Source: Gnetum montanum (lineage: Eukaryota > Streptophyta > Gnetopsida > Gnetales > Gnetaceae). From it: a DNA stretch of 64,000 nt. Shown here one piece after another: positions 34,301-44,313 of the stretch. A model generated the notes under the pieces. It did not search any database. It was given only the letters and a program-made list of their open reading frames with translations, and was not told the origin of the DNA. Location: contig MNCI01027317.1 of assembly GCA_015680685.1 (NCBI GenBank), forward strand, positions 385,081 through 449,080. Direction: 5' to 3'. The number at the start of each line of letters is the position of its first letter. The first letter of the stretch is position 1. A program made the position numbers and the translations under genes.

Positions 34301-35719
34301 TAGGCCTAACTCACTTCACCTATGGTAATTGAAAACCTTTCGAATTAAGGGGGAATTGGCATTAGTCGTGATGAAGGGGAAAGTAAAAACAGAGTGCCAT
34401 GACATTGCACATGACCATTGGCCATGTGCTAGTGGGCTTGGTTGGCCCATAAGCAAACAGATTTTAAAAAAAAAGTTGAACAAGCCGTCATCGTGTTCAT
34501 GACTCATGACCCATGACGATGACCCTGTTTTGTTTTTTCTTTTTTCAGCGGAGATATGACAAAAAGAGCAAGAACGAGCAATGACCAATAAACACGCGTG
34601 AATGATGGCAGAGCCTTTGACGCTCCCAAAGGCCAATCCATGCAAATGCAATGTTTACCTCGCAGGCCCCGTTCCAAACTTGATTTCCATATGACCCAAA
34701 CTTGGCCCTTCGGCCTTCGGTTACCGAAGTAGCCCTTTTGTGAATTCCCTGTGTCTGTTTATCCATTCGTACTCCCTGTTTTCTGTGGTCTGTGTCATGC
34801 CAATGCCATGAATCTTCATTGTTTGCTGGCCACTTAACAATGAAATGAAGTTTCTGGGAAGATTCACAGCAGGAGAGGATAAGTATGATTTTAATGCACA
34901 ATGCAGACATCGAGAAAAAGGCAATAATAATATGAGGCGAGGCAAGGCAAGGCGACCATTTACCCATTGCCAATTTAATGCGGATTTAATGCGCTTCTGT
35001 ACGCCCTCAGCATCCAACGCGAAGAGTTGGTTAAAATTTATCTGGAATCGCGAATCTTCGCGCATAGGTGCGAAGCTACCCAGACGCGGCTTGATGTCAC
35101 CATCCTGGAAATTGGGAAATGCCGCACGAGAGAGTAGCAACGCTGCTGCTGCCATGGCGGAGGGCACTGGCTATGCTCCTATCGAAGATCTCTTCATGGC
35201 GGCAAGTCACATGTGAACAGGGCGCGGCTTGGAATAATGTAGTCTGCAAAAATTTTGTTTTGTTTATAAATTTATTTTGCATTTTTTAATTTTTTCCAAC
35301 GTAGGGAGCACGCACGTCAGTGGCAATGGTGCAGCAAACGATGCAGAAGATGAGAACGCAAGCAGTGCATTAGAGCGATGGCAGTGCTGCAGGGTAGAAT
35401 TACCCCAAACTGTGGGGTTGCATGGCCTTTTGTGGATCTGTAGACCATGTGGATAGGAAGTGGTGTTGTGTCGATGGTTTTGGTGGAGTACATGGATGCC
35501 AAGTGCCGGCTTCGCCACGATGATCGGATCTGGCATATTACGTTGGGGTCTGGGTTCAAGTGCAACTCGGCAGTGTGGCAGGTGAGCATGGTTTCTAATT
35601 TTGTACTCGTAAATTTCTGCATAGTTGCTATTTTTTGTCCCATAAGCCTCAGCAAATTTCTCATTTGGTTTCCACTCAATTCTGAGTTGTAGTTCATAAA
35701 GCTTTGAAAAATTTCTAAA
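34301..35719 (+). other. GC-richer, host-like patch
   Basis: Base composition rises sharply; the line 35101-35160 is about 58% G+C by hand count, while most of the window is AT-rich. Long overlapping open frames occur on both strands (34721-35167 -, 34845-35216 +, 35264-35755 -), as expected of GC-rich DNA. The sequence GCCATGGCGG at 35151-35160 has a very good plant start context and opens MAEGTGYAPIEDLFMAASHM then stop. A strong acceptor-like TTTTTTCCAACGTAG ends at 35305. This may be the remains of a host gene; only the 3-ketoacyl-CoA synthase-like part is recognised. Confidence 0.4.
35447..35581 (+). pseudogene. 3-ketoacyl-CoA synthase (KCS)-like carboxy-terminal exon fragment
   Basis: The frame reads MVLVEYMDAKCRLRHDDRIW, then HITLGSGFKCNSAVWQ. 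This matches the conserved end of plant fatty-acid elongase condensing enzymes (LAYIEAKGR...GDRVWQI.FGSGFKCNSAVW), which extend acyl-CoAs to very long chains in the endoplasmic reticulum. The Asn of the Cys-His-Asn triad lies in the KCNSAVW motif. An in-frame stop lies just upstream at 35441, and no other KCS exon or the active Cys is found. A donor-like CAG|GTGAGC follows the Trp-Gln. Probably a pseudogene or captured fragment. Confidence 0.65.
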
Positions 35720-35813
35720 TAATTCATGATAACCACCTGCTATTTTAATAACCATAGCTGAATGTTAGCATGATAACCATGGCCTAAATTTATCATGATA
35801 ACTATGGTCAACA
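35715..35813 (-). repeat. Partial copia LTR tail beside the copia element
   Basis: About 95 bp, from AATTCATGATAACCACC to CTATGGTCAACA. It repeats the right-hand end of the copia LTRs (36030-36124 and 38520-38615) and lies directly left of LTR 35814-36124. It may be a truncated second LTR in tandem. Confidence 0.6.
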
Positions 35814-36124
35814 AAATATGAAATGAGATGAAAATAAAGAGCAATGAACATGAATCTTTTATCAGAAATGAGAATAACAAGCTTATCTCTTCATCACAAG
35901 GAGAGAACAAGAAGAAACCTCTCTCTCATGCAATAGGAGAATGTAAGAGTGGGATGGAAAAGGGATGTATGTGATGGATTTGAATTGAGGTGAAGGAGGT
36001 CCCTTATATATTGGTGAATGGATCCTTAAATAACTAATGATAACCACTCGCTATTTTAATAACTATAGCTGAATTTTAGCATGATAACCATAGCCTAAAT
36101 TTATCATGATAACTATGGTCAACA
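35814..36124 (-). repeat. 3' LTR of the copia element
   Basis: Ends GGTCAACA at 36124. It shares GAGAACAAGAAGAAACCTCT and GGTCCCTTATATATTGGTGA with the 5' LTR; the TATATATT is a likely TATA box. The left end is less certain than the right. Confidence 0.7.
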
Positions 36125-36243
36125 ATCTCCCACTTGGAGATTTTGATTGAGGATCAATCATATCTCCACACCATTCTTTCTACCTTGCCATTCTATATTG
36201 CTTATATTTTTGCTAGGCCATATGAGCATCTATTCCAATGCTT

Positions 36244-36837
36244 TCATCCAAGATTTGCCATGTACTGACTGACCACTTCCACTGCTTGTGCAATGTCTGG
36301 TCTTGTACAAATCATAGTGAACATTAAGCTTCTCACTGCTAATGCATATGGTACTCGAAACATCTCATTTCTCTCTACTTCATTACTAGGATACATCTCG
36401 GAGGATAATTTGAAATTAACAAGAAGTGGGGTAGAAATTGGCTTACAATCTTGCATGTTGAAGCGTTGCAAGATCTTACCCAAGTAGTTTTTCTGAGAAA
36501 GCCAAATCTTCTTGTTATTTCTGTCTCAGTAAATTTGCATCCCTAGAATCTTGTTTGCTAGTCCCAAGTCTTTCATATCAAATTCCTTAGCCAACTATGC
36601 CTTCAATTTTTGGATTTGCTCTTTGTTTGGGCCTACAACCAACATGTCATCCACATACAATAGCAAAATGATGAAATCTTCGTCAAACCTCTTGAAATAT
36701 GTACAAGGGTATGCACTGGGTCTATTGTACCCAAGGCTCATGATAGACGAGTCAAATCTTTTGTACCAACACCTTGGCATTTGTTTGAGATTGTACAAAG
36801 ATTTGTTCAACTTGCAAACCAAGTTCTCTGCAAATAT
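36244..36837 (-). pseudogene. Copia RT palm and RNase H start
   Basis: The RT reads LVCKLNKSLYNLKQMPRCWY, KRFDSSIMSLGYN and DFIILLLYVDDMLVVG; the YVDD catalytic box is intact. After a break the frame 36244-36483 reads RFNMQDCKPISTPLLVNF and LMFTMICTRPDIAQAV, the join to RNase H. RNase H proper is lost before the 3' LTR. Confidence 0.75.
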
Positions 36838-37600
36838 CACATATCTGCTGATGACAACCTTGTGGGTAGTGGGATCCCATAGGCGATACCCCTTATCTCC
36901 ATTAGCATACCCTAAGAAGATACATTTCCTAGACTTTAGGTCCAACTTCGATCTTTCTTGGTCATTGTACATTAGATACACACAACTTCCAAATGTATGG
37001 AGATGACAATAGATAGCTAGCTTACTAGTCTACATTTCCATTAGTGTTTTTAGATCAATTGCAGTTGATGGAGACCGATTGATTAAATAGCAAGTGGTAT
37101 TGACTGCTTCTGCCCAAAATGACTTGGTTAGATTTGCAACCCTCAACATTGATCTTGTTTTTTCCAACAAGGTTCTGTTCATCCATTCTGCCACTCCATT
37201 TTGTTGAGGAGTGTGTGCCGCTGTGAACTGCCTCTTGATGCCTTCTTGTTGACAAAATACATCAAATTCATCACTTGTATATTCTCCTCCATTATTCGTC
37301 CTGAGACACTTGATCCTTTGTTCGGACTCAAGTTCTAACCGTGCTTTAAAAATTTTGAAGATTGAAAAGACATTCGCCTTTGTTTAGATTGGATGCACCC
37401 AACATCTCCTGGAGTAATCATCAATGAAAGATACAAAGTATCTTGCTCCTCCTAGGGAAGTGACTGGTGCTTGCTAAACATCAAAGTGCATCAAGTCCAA
37501 GATGCCTCTATTCTTAGTTGTTGATGTGCTAAACTTTAATCTATGTTGCTTATTAGTAACACAATGCTCACAAAATGATAAACATACCAAATTGAGCCCC
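36838..37600 (-). pseudogene. Copia integrase, fused to RT by deletion
   Basis: The core carboxy part in broken frames reads QQEGIKRQFTAAHTPQQNGV, EWMNRTLLEKTRSML and FWAEAVNTTCYLINRSPS. The carboxy end reads KSRKCIFLGYANGDKGYRLW and DPTTHKVVISRYVIFAE. Directly after FAE the frame becomes LVCKL of RT, so the region between (linker plus RT fingers) is deleted in frame at about 36838. Confidence 0.75.
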
Positions 37601-37635
37601 GGAAGTAGTCTCTATTTAGAGAGAATCTTCAAACC

Positions 37636-37932
37636 TTATTTTGACATATGACCAAGCTTTCGATGCCACAACATCATCGATTCTTTTTCTGAACTAGTTG
37701 ATGCAACAGAAGACTCTTCCACTTGATGTGTGTTCCCCAGAAGCATGTACAAATTTGTAGCAATCTTTTCTGCCTTCATTACCACAAGCACATCTTTGGT
37801 AATCTTCAAGATCCCATTTTCTATATGAGTTTTGCACCCAACATCATCTAGTTGTCCTAAAGACAGTAGATTTTTCTTCAAGCCCTCCACATGTCGTACC
37901 TCTTCTATGGTGCAAATAGTGTCATCATACAT
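37636..37932 (-). pseudogene. Copia GAG-pre-integrase domain
   Basis: Open for 98 codons: VRHVEGLKKNLLSLGQLDDV, GCKTHIENGILKITKD and ESMMLWHRKLGHMSK. The final WHRKLGHMS motif begins the integrase zinc region. Confidence 0.8.
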
Positions 37933-37965
37933 ATTTATCTTGACAGTATCACTACCAAAAATTTT

Positions 37966-38296
37966 TCAAGCATGATCATTTCCCATGTACATAGATCCTT
38001 CTGAGATTGGTTTGTAGTGATAAAACCATTCTCTCTGAGAGGTCATGTGCCATGCTGCTCCGGAATCCAAGATCCAAGCATCAGTGAGCTTCTGTATGCC
38101 TTCAGCAATAGTTGCCTCATTGTATAGAACACCACCTTCATATGAGGTACTTGCCACATTCCCTTGAGGATTCTTTTCATTACTCTTCTTGTTCCACAAT
38201 GTGAAGTTGCTTCCATTGAACTTCTCTATTTTGTATTTGCCAACAATTTTGTAAAATTTGTATGCATGATCTGCAACACTTTCACGAACTATGAAC
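37966..38296 (-). pseudogene. Copia gag start fused to protease
   Basis: From the primer-binding site the frame reads YKIEKFNGSNFTLWN, the usual copia gag start, and then immediately KKSNEKNPQGNVASTSYEGG, the spacer before protease. The whole gag body and zinc knuckle are thus missing. The protease active site is WILDSGAAWHMT, with DSG intact. Confidence 0.75.
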
Positions 38297-38311
38297 GTGG
38301 CTCTGATACCA
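38297..38311 (-). promoter_or_regulatory. Primer-binding site, initiator tRNA-Met
   Basis: TGGTATCAGAGCCAC on the minus strand, one base from the LTR. The first 14 bases equal the classic plant copia site complementary to the 3' end of initiator tRNA-Met. Confidence 0.9.
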
Positions 38312-38312
38312 T

Positions 38313-38615
38313 TGTTAGCAGATCTAGCAGCAAATGTAGAAGGATCTTATTATTAGAAATGGGAATAACAAGCTTCTCTCTTCATCACAAGGAGAGAACA
38401 AGAAGAAACCTCTCTCTCATGCAATAGGAGAATGTAAGAGTGGGATGGAAAGGGGATGTATGTGATGGATCTGAATTGAGGTAAGGGAGGTCCCTTATAT
38501 ATTGGTGAAGGGACCCTTAAATAACTAATGATAACCACCTACTATTTTAATAACCATAGCTGAATTTTAGCATGATAACCATGGCCTAAATTTATCATGA
38601 TAACTATGGCCAGTA
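38313..38615 (-). repeat. 5' LTR of the copia element
   Basis: 303 bp, TGTTAGCAGATC to GGCCAGTA on the + strand (the end is mutated from CAACA). Pairs with 35814-36124. Confidence 0.8.
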
Positions 38616-41540
38616 GATTTTTCACCAAAGTTTATCATTGTAATTTTTGCTTTATTTTTCTATTTATTTTCTTTACACTTAGATTCTAGATTGTCTTATA
38701 AGGTTTCATACTAAAAATAAGACTTCAAAGACTATGTCATAAGACCCTATCATAAGGCCAAGTAGACTGTTGCTCTCTACTGAGTTGTTTTTAAATTTTC
38801 CACTTACTTTAAGAACTTTAACTATCTACTATAAATGAGGCAAAGGCATCAAAATGATGATAAGGTTGATAAGAATGAATTTCAATATTGAAACTGGACC
38901 CTTGATCCACATTCCCTAGAATGTAAAATATTGATTCTTACATTTTTATGATTATGGCTATGTACAATAAAATAATCACTCTTCATAAAATAATTAAAGG
39001 AATAAAGAGAACCTTTCGTCTCAACCTTGTATTAGATAGGGATATGGGATGTACATGATTTACAGGTGGCATTCATTATACCCTTTAATGATATGTATGT
39101 ACAACCTTCCTTTTGTTACATTTTTCTCATAAAAATGGAAATACATTATAGACTGATATTGAAATGTTTTTATCATATTCATGTGTGACCAAAAGACCTT
39201 GATGTATTAGATAAATTGCATAAATTATTTGTTTTGTTGCACTAAAGTGCTATAATGTTGTTATCATTAGCCAACAAGGTGCAATGAATCATTATTTTTG
39301 TACATCCATTTGTCATCTCTCATAACATGAAAGTGTAGGTGCATAATATTATTAGTTTGCAACATCTACCTACACAAACAAAAACAAAAGCACAAAAAAA
39401 AAAAAAAAAAAACCACCACTTAGGCATATGATGTTAATTATTAAGTGTTTATGTACCAAAGTTATTGTACCAAAGTTATTTTAACTGGCATATGCTCTAC
39501 ATGGGTTATTTAAATTATGCTTTCACATCATAGTTAGATAAAAATATTAGACAAGGTTCACAGTAACCACTAAAATCTTTTCAAAGTTTTTACAATTCTT
39601 TGAATTAAGGTTGATGATTATAATGTATTTCACATTTCATCATAATTATAAAGAAAAAAATAGTAAGAAAGATAAAAACTATTTTTAGTTCTTTGATTTG
39701 AAGGATGACATAATCTATTTGTTAGCCTTTTATTTATATATTAGGAAGTTATAGGGCAAGTAATGTACCTAATTATTTTTTTCATAATTATGTAGTATTG
39801 ATTTTAATTTAGAAGAATAAATGAACACAAATTAGTAGGATTCCTTAAAATAAAAGGCACTCTAAACAGAGTTAAAGTAAACCTTTTTTACAAAACAATG
39901 ATGTCATATTCCATTGCTTACCATATTTTTGTGTTTATAGATGGTGAATTCTTTTAATAATTCTTTGAATTAAGGTTGATGATTATAATGTATTTCACAT
40001 TTCATCATAATTATAAAGAAAAGAATCTACACAATCTGAACCTATTATAATGATACAATGACTTTCTCCTTTAATATTACCAGTTTCACTCGTATTTTTA
40101 TTTTTTAGGATAAAGTGCCAAAAAGGGCAAAACACTCAAGTTGCAATGTTCCCAAGAATTGATATCATGAATTCATTTAGGTATAAGACTATTCAGCATT
40201 GTTTAATAAAATATATTAATATAGTTTCATGGTTTTGAACATCATAACTTTTATTTTAAGCTTATAGGTATAATTAATATACATGATTATGTTGGTTAGG
40301 TTTTATAAAATTGGAACACTATGCTAAAAGTGCAATGACTACCATTAAGGTATCTAGAGTTGGAGAAGAGTCTACATACCATAGTTATTTCAACTAGAAT
40401 ATGCTTTACATGGGTTGTTTAAGTTATGCTTTCACACCATACTTAGATAAGAATATTAGACAAGGTTCACGGTAACCACTCAAATATATTAAAACTCAAA
40501 TTCTCAATAACAAACATGGTATATATCTTTGAAAATAAACATTATAGGCTTTGGATAGGTAGGAAAATAAACATTATATGCTTTAGATAGGTAGGAAAAT
40601 AAATCTAAATTTTATTAGAAGATATTATACTTAAGCAACATGTGCAAGTATGCTAAGGATGGAATATTTGCATTTAGGCATTATCAACAACATGGATCCT
40701 GCTACTATTAGTCCCAATAGGAAAGGCATAGAACACTCTATTCAAGATCAGCTACAACAACCATTAGTTGTAGAGACAACATTATTGATAAAATAATGTA
40801 AATAACATTATCTAGAGTCAAGACAATTGACTCTTTGAAGATTCATCCTCATTTCTCTGTGCATAGATACAAAATATTTTATATGCTAAACATCTCCATA
40901 GTAGAATTGCACAAGAAAATCATTTTTCTCAATAGGAAGATTAGGCATATTGAGTTCACACTTATCGTTGTATTTTACCTTTTGCTCAATCCTATTTTAC
41001 AACTCTCTAATATTTGTTGCAATAATTGTGTAATGTATTTCTTCATCAACATATACGAAATATATAAACTTTTATTTCTACCAATTTATGTTTACTAATA
41101 TATATTCTTTGGAATGTAAATAGTGATGTTATTTAAATAATTCTATTAATATTTTAACAACTTGAACATTTATAACTATGTCCTTTATAATGATAATTGA
41201 TAACATAAAAACTTAAAAAAATTAAATTCTACTCATTGCCTGTGAAACTGCTCCACTAGCTTATATATATATATATATATATCAATTGGCTAAGATGATT
41301 TTAAATAAAATGATTTTATCCAAGCTCGACTACTAGATGAGGTAATAAGATAACTAAAAATGGAATCACTCATCCCTCCTCTATTTCTCTACCACTTATC
41401 TAATTTATTTTTACCCTATTGATCAAGTTTGTTCTATCTTTGTTTGTTCATGACATTTTTGAGCATTATGTATGCCAAAGATTTATTTCTCATTAACAAA
41501 ACAAGATTAATCACAAAAACAAGAGCCTGACCCAGTGATA
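38616..41540. other. AT-rich stretch with local duplications, no genes recognised
   Basis: A 64-bp unit at 39594-39657 is repeated exactly at 39959-40022. A segment of about 90 bp at 39487-39575 recurs at 40393-40482 with a few changes (TTAGACAAGGTTCAC). A 32-bp tandem repeat lies at 40531-40604. A 19-base A run is at 39394-39412 and an (AT)n run at 41262-41282. No transposon domain or conserved frame is seen. Confidence 0.5.
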
Positions 41541-42460
41541 GACCCAAGCGATGGAGGTATATAGGAGCAGTTTGAGGTGGTGAATGATAATGAAGAGATT
41601 GATGACTTGGATCTTTCGATTATGCTTAGAAAATGGGTGAGGTCATGTGTAAAATATCCCATTACTAATTATCTCACATGCTCAAATTTATCATGTAATT
41701 ATAGGGCATTTCTTTTAAAGATTGATGAGACACAAGTTCTGAGGGATATCTTTGAGGCTTTGGAAGATTTCAAATAGAGGAATTGAAGGCTTTGAAAGAA
41801 AATGAAACATGGGTTTAGGGTTTATTAAAGGGAAGAAACTTGTGGAGAGAAAATGGGTGTTTATTGTCAAGTATGGTCTTGATGGCAGCATTGAAAGATA
41901 CAAGGCTAGACTTGTGGCACAAGGGTTCACCTAGATGTATGGGATAGACTATGCAGAAACATTTGCTCCTATGGTGAAAATCAATTCTAATAGGATTTTA
42001 TTATTTTTAGTTGCAAATTTGGATTGGGGGCTACATCAACTTGACATAAAAAATGCCTTCCTACATGATACATTAGAAGAAGAAGTTTAGATGAGGATAC
42101 CACCTACTTTTGAATCTCAGTAAGGTACGAGTAAAGTATTTAGATTAAAGAAGTCACTTTATGGACTCAAAAAATCTCCCCAAGCTTGGTTTACTTGATT
42201 TAGTGGTGTGATGAAGCAAGGACAAGTCGATCATACTTTATTTATTAAAAAAGGGAAGCATGGTAAAAAATCAATCCTTATTGTTTATGTCAATGATATA
42301 GTGATTATATGAGATGATGATCATGAGATTGAAGATCTCAAAAGGAAGCTCCAAGCAAATTTCAGATTCAAAGATCTTGGTCCATTGAAGTATTTTTTTG
42401 GGAATGAAAATTACTAGAAAATATATCATGGAATTACTCAAAGAGATTGGCAAGATGGGG
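41541..42460 (+). pseudogene. Copia reverse transcriptase, 5' truncated element
   Basis: Begins in the linker before RT (IMLRKWVRSCVKYPITNYL) with nothing of gag, protease or integrase upstream. RT motifs in shifting frames: [68 protein letters not shown] and ILIVYVNDIVII. The catalytic YVDD is YVND. It then reads FRFKDLGPLKYFFG. Confidence 0.8.
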
Positions 42461-42550
42461 TGTAGACCAACAAGGACTTCATTGGAATGAAACTAGAAAT
42501 AGAAAACTCCTAAAGAAGATCCTCCTACAAATCAAGAAAGCTATCAATGC

Positions 42551-43220
42551 TTGGTTGGTAAGCTCATCTATTTGTCTCTCACTAGGCTAAATATTTCTTT
42601 TAGTGTAAGTATTGTTAGTCAATTCATGCAAGCTCCTACAAAGAGACACCAAGATGTTGTAAATCAAATTCTAAGGTATCTAAAGGAATGCCCAAAGAAG
42701 GGACTATTGTTCAAGAAGTGTAGTAAAAGGGACATTGTTTGTTTTGTTGATGCAGATTAGGCCAGAGCCATTGAAGATAGAAAGTCTACTACAAGGTATT
42801 ATACCAAGGTCTGGGGAAACTTAGTAATGTGGAGAAGCAAAAAACAATCTATTGTAGTATGTAGTAGTGTAGAAGCTGAATATAGAGCTATAGCACAAGG
42901 AATCTATGAACTCATTTGGCTACAAAGGTTAATGGAAGATCTCAAGATATCCCAAAGTGGTCTAATGAGGTTGTTTAGCAATAATAAGTCTACCATCAAT
43001 ATCATCCAAAATCCAATCTAGCATGATTATATGAAGCATGTAAGAATTGACAAGAATTTCATAAAAAATGAAGTTGATAATGGAATAGTTGCTTTATCCT
43101 ACATTTATACCAAGATGCAAGAAGCTGATATTCTCATGAAGGCCTTATGTAGACCAAGCTTGGATTCTTTTGTTAGTAAGTTGGGAATGATAGATATCTA
43201 TTCACTAGCTTCAGGAGAAG
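42551..43220 (+). pseudogene. Copia RNase H and polypurine tract
   Basis: Three open pieces. 42551-42760: VGKLIYLSLTRLNISFSVSI and LRYLKECPKKGLLF, with FVDAD. 42827-43021: WRSKKQSIVVCSSVEAEYRA, with the SSVEAEYRA motif. 43031-43264: KHVRIDKNFIKNEVDNGIVA and EADILMKALCRPSLDSFVSK. The coding ends at the purine tract TCAGGAGAAG just before the LTR start TGTTAGAAAC. Confidence 0.8.
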
Positions 43221-43560
43221 TGTTAGAAACTCAAAATAAAGCTAGATCAACTTACCAAAATTAGTTGATTCTCTAAGTTAATTAAGGCCTAATTTTGTGG
43301 ATCAACTTATCAAAATTAGTTGATTCTCTAAATCAATTAAGGCTTGATTTTGTGGATCAACTTACCAAAATTAGTTGATTCTCAAAATCAATTTCTATAA
43401 TCAATATCTGTTAGTTATTTTCTAGATTTCTTATTCCTTATTTAGCAAATTTCCTATTGTAATTCTTTCTATAAATTTTTGTAATTGTTGACTTAATTAG
43501 AATGAGAGAGTTATTTTTCTAATTATGAAAATATTACCAATAAGAGAAGTTAGACAATTA
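43221..43560 (+). repeat. Copia 3' LTR with 55-bp tandem repeats
   Basis: Starts TGTTAGAAACTC at 43221 after the purine tract. From 43245 a 55-bp unit (GATCAACTTACCAAAATTAG...) is repeated almost three times, to about 43397. The right end is not certain because no second LTR is present for comparison. Confidence 0.55.
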
Positions 43561-44180
43561 AGTATTGAACAATAACTACTTAGGCAATGGCAAGGTTGTA
43601 AAACAAAGAATTGAAAGTGCCTAAACTCAACTATAAATCCAATTTTGAAAATGATGGTAAACTTGTGTCATTGAATCTCTAACCTTTTAGGGCTTGGTCG
43701 AAACATGTAAATGCCAAAGTTTTCAAAATATCATTTGCTTCAAATATAGACTCTATTGTAAAATCAACATAAAGCTGACAAGAAACAAGCATTATATTAG
43801 CAGCATGGTTAAAGAGAAATTTCTTAACTGCAAAATTATAATTAAAAATATAGTGAATTCTTACAATATTTGTTTGAATGGAATCAACATCAACATAAAG
43901 TCCAAGAAGCCTATTTAAACTTTCTACAAGGGAAAACCAATAAAATAATTTAATGCTTTATGGATGTGTTTTTCCAATAATGAAAATTATAAATAAAAGA
44001 AAGAAAGCAATTAGGAATAAGTTAAATAGATAAAACAATTATTTGTTAAAGAAAGTCACTCTAATTCCTGGATTTCATGCCTTTTTTGAATTATGCAAAA
44101 AAAGGATGAATGATAGCTAATAGATATTTCTATAAGAATGCCTGAGAAGATGGGCATCATATCTTTTTCCTCTATAACAA
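43561..44180. other. AT-rich stretch without recognised features
   Basis: Short frames only (for example 43694-43918 +); no domain is recognised. Confidence 0.3.
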
Positions 44181-44312
44181 TGAGGTGTTGGCTTAGTGGT
44201 AGGAGACTTGGCATAGAAACCCAAGTCATAGGTTTAATTCTTATGGGTAATGCCAAGTTATGGATCCAAAAAATATTTTGTAAAGCAAATTATGAAACTA
44301 GTTTGATCCAAT
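44181..44312 (+). mobile_element. tRNA-derived SINE copy
   Basis: Box A TGGCTTAGTGG at 44189-44199 and box B GGTTTAATTCT at 44231-44241 have nearly tRNA spacing. The body continues to TTTGATCCAATA. It shares the head and tail with the copies at 31574 and 47031. It is too degenerate and has the wrong body for a tRNA gene. Confidence 0.65.
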
Positions 44313-44313
44313 A

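Larger units (their letters stand above)
35814..38615 (-). mobile_element. Ty1/copia element with gag and RT deletions
   Basis: LTRs at about 35814-36124 (3') and 38313-38615 (5'), a purine tract AAGTGGGAGAT directly before the 3' LTR on the minus strand, and an initiator-Met tRNA primer-binding site at 38297-38311. The domain order on the minus strand is protease, GAG-pre-integrase, integrase, RT, RNase H, which is copia order. Gag is almost absent and the RT amino half is missing. The element is only 2.8 kb long. The outer duplication is unclear because a partial LTR abuts the left end. Confidence 0.8.

Noticed and set aside
34721-35167. 148-codon minus-strand protein
   Set aside because: It lies in GC-rich DNA where both strands are open; no motif is recognised, and the good start context and acceptor-like site are on the + strand.
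34845-35216. Full first exon of a KCS gene
   Set aside because: No residue pattern of the KCS amino half (membrane segments, active Cys region) is seen.
44189-44241. tRNA gene
   Set aside because: A and B boxes are present, but no cloverleaf can be drawn and the unit continues into a SINE body found at two other places.
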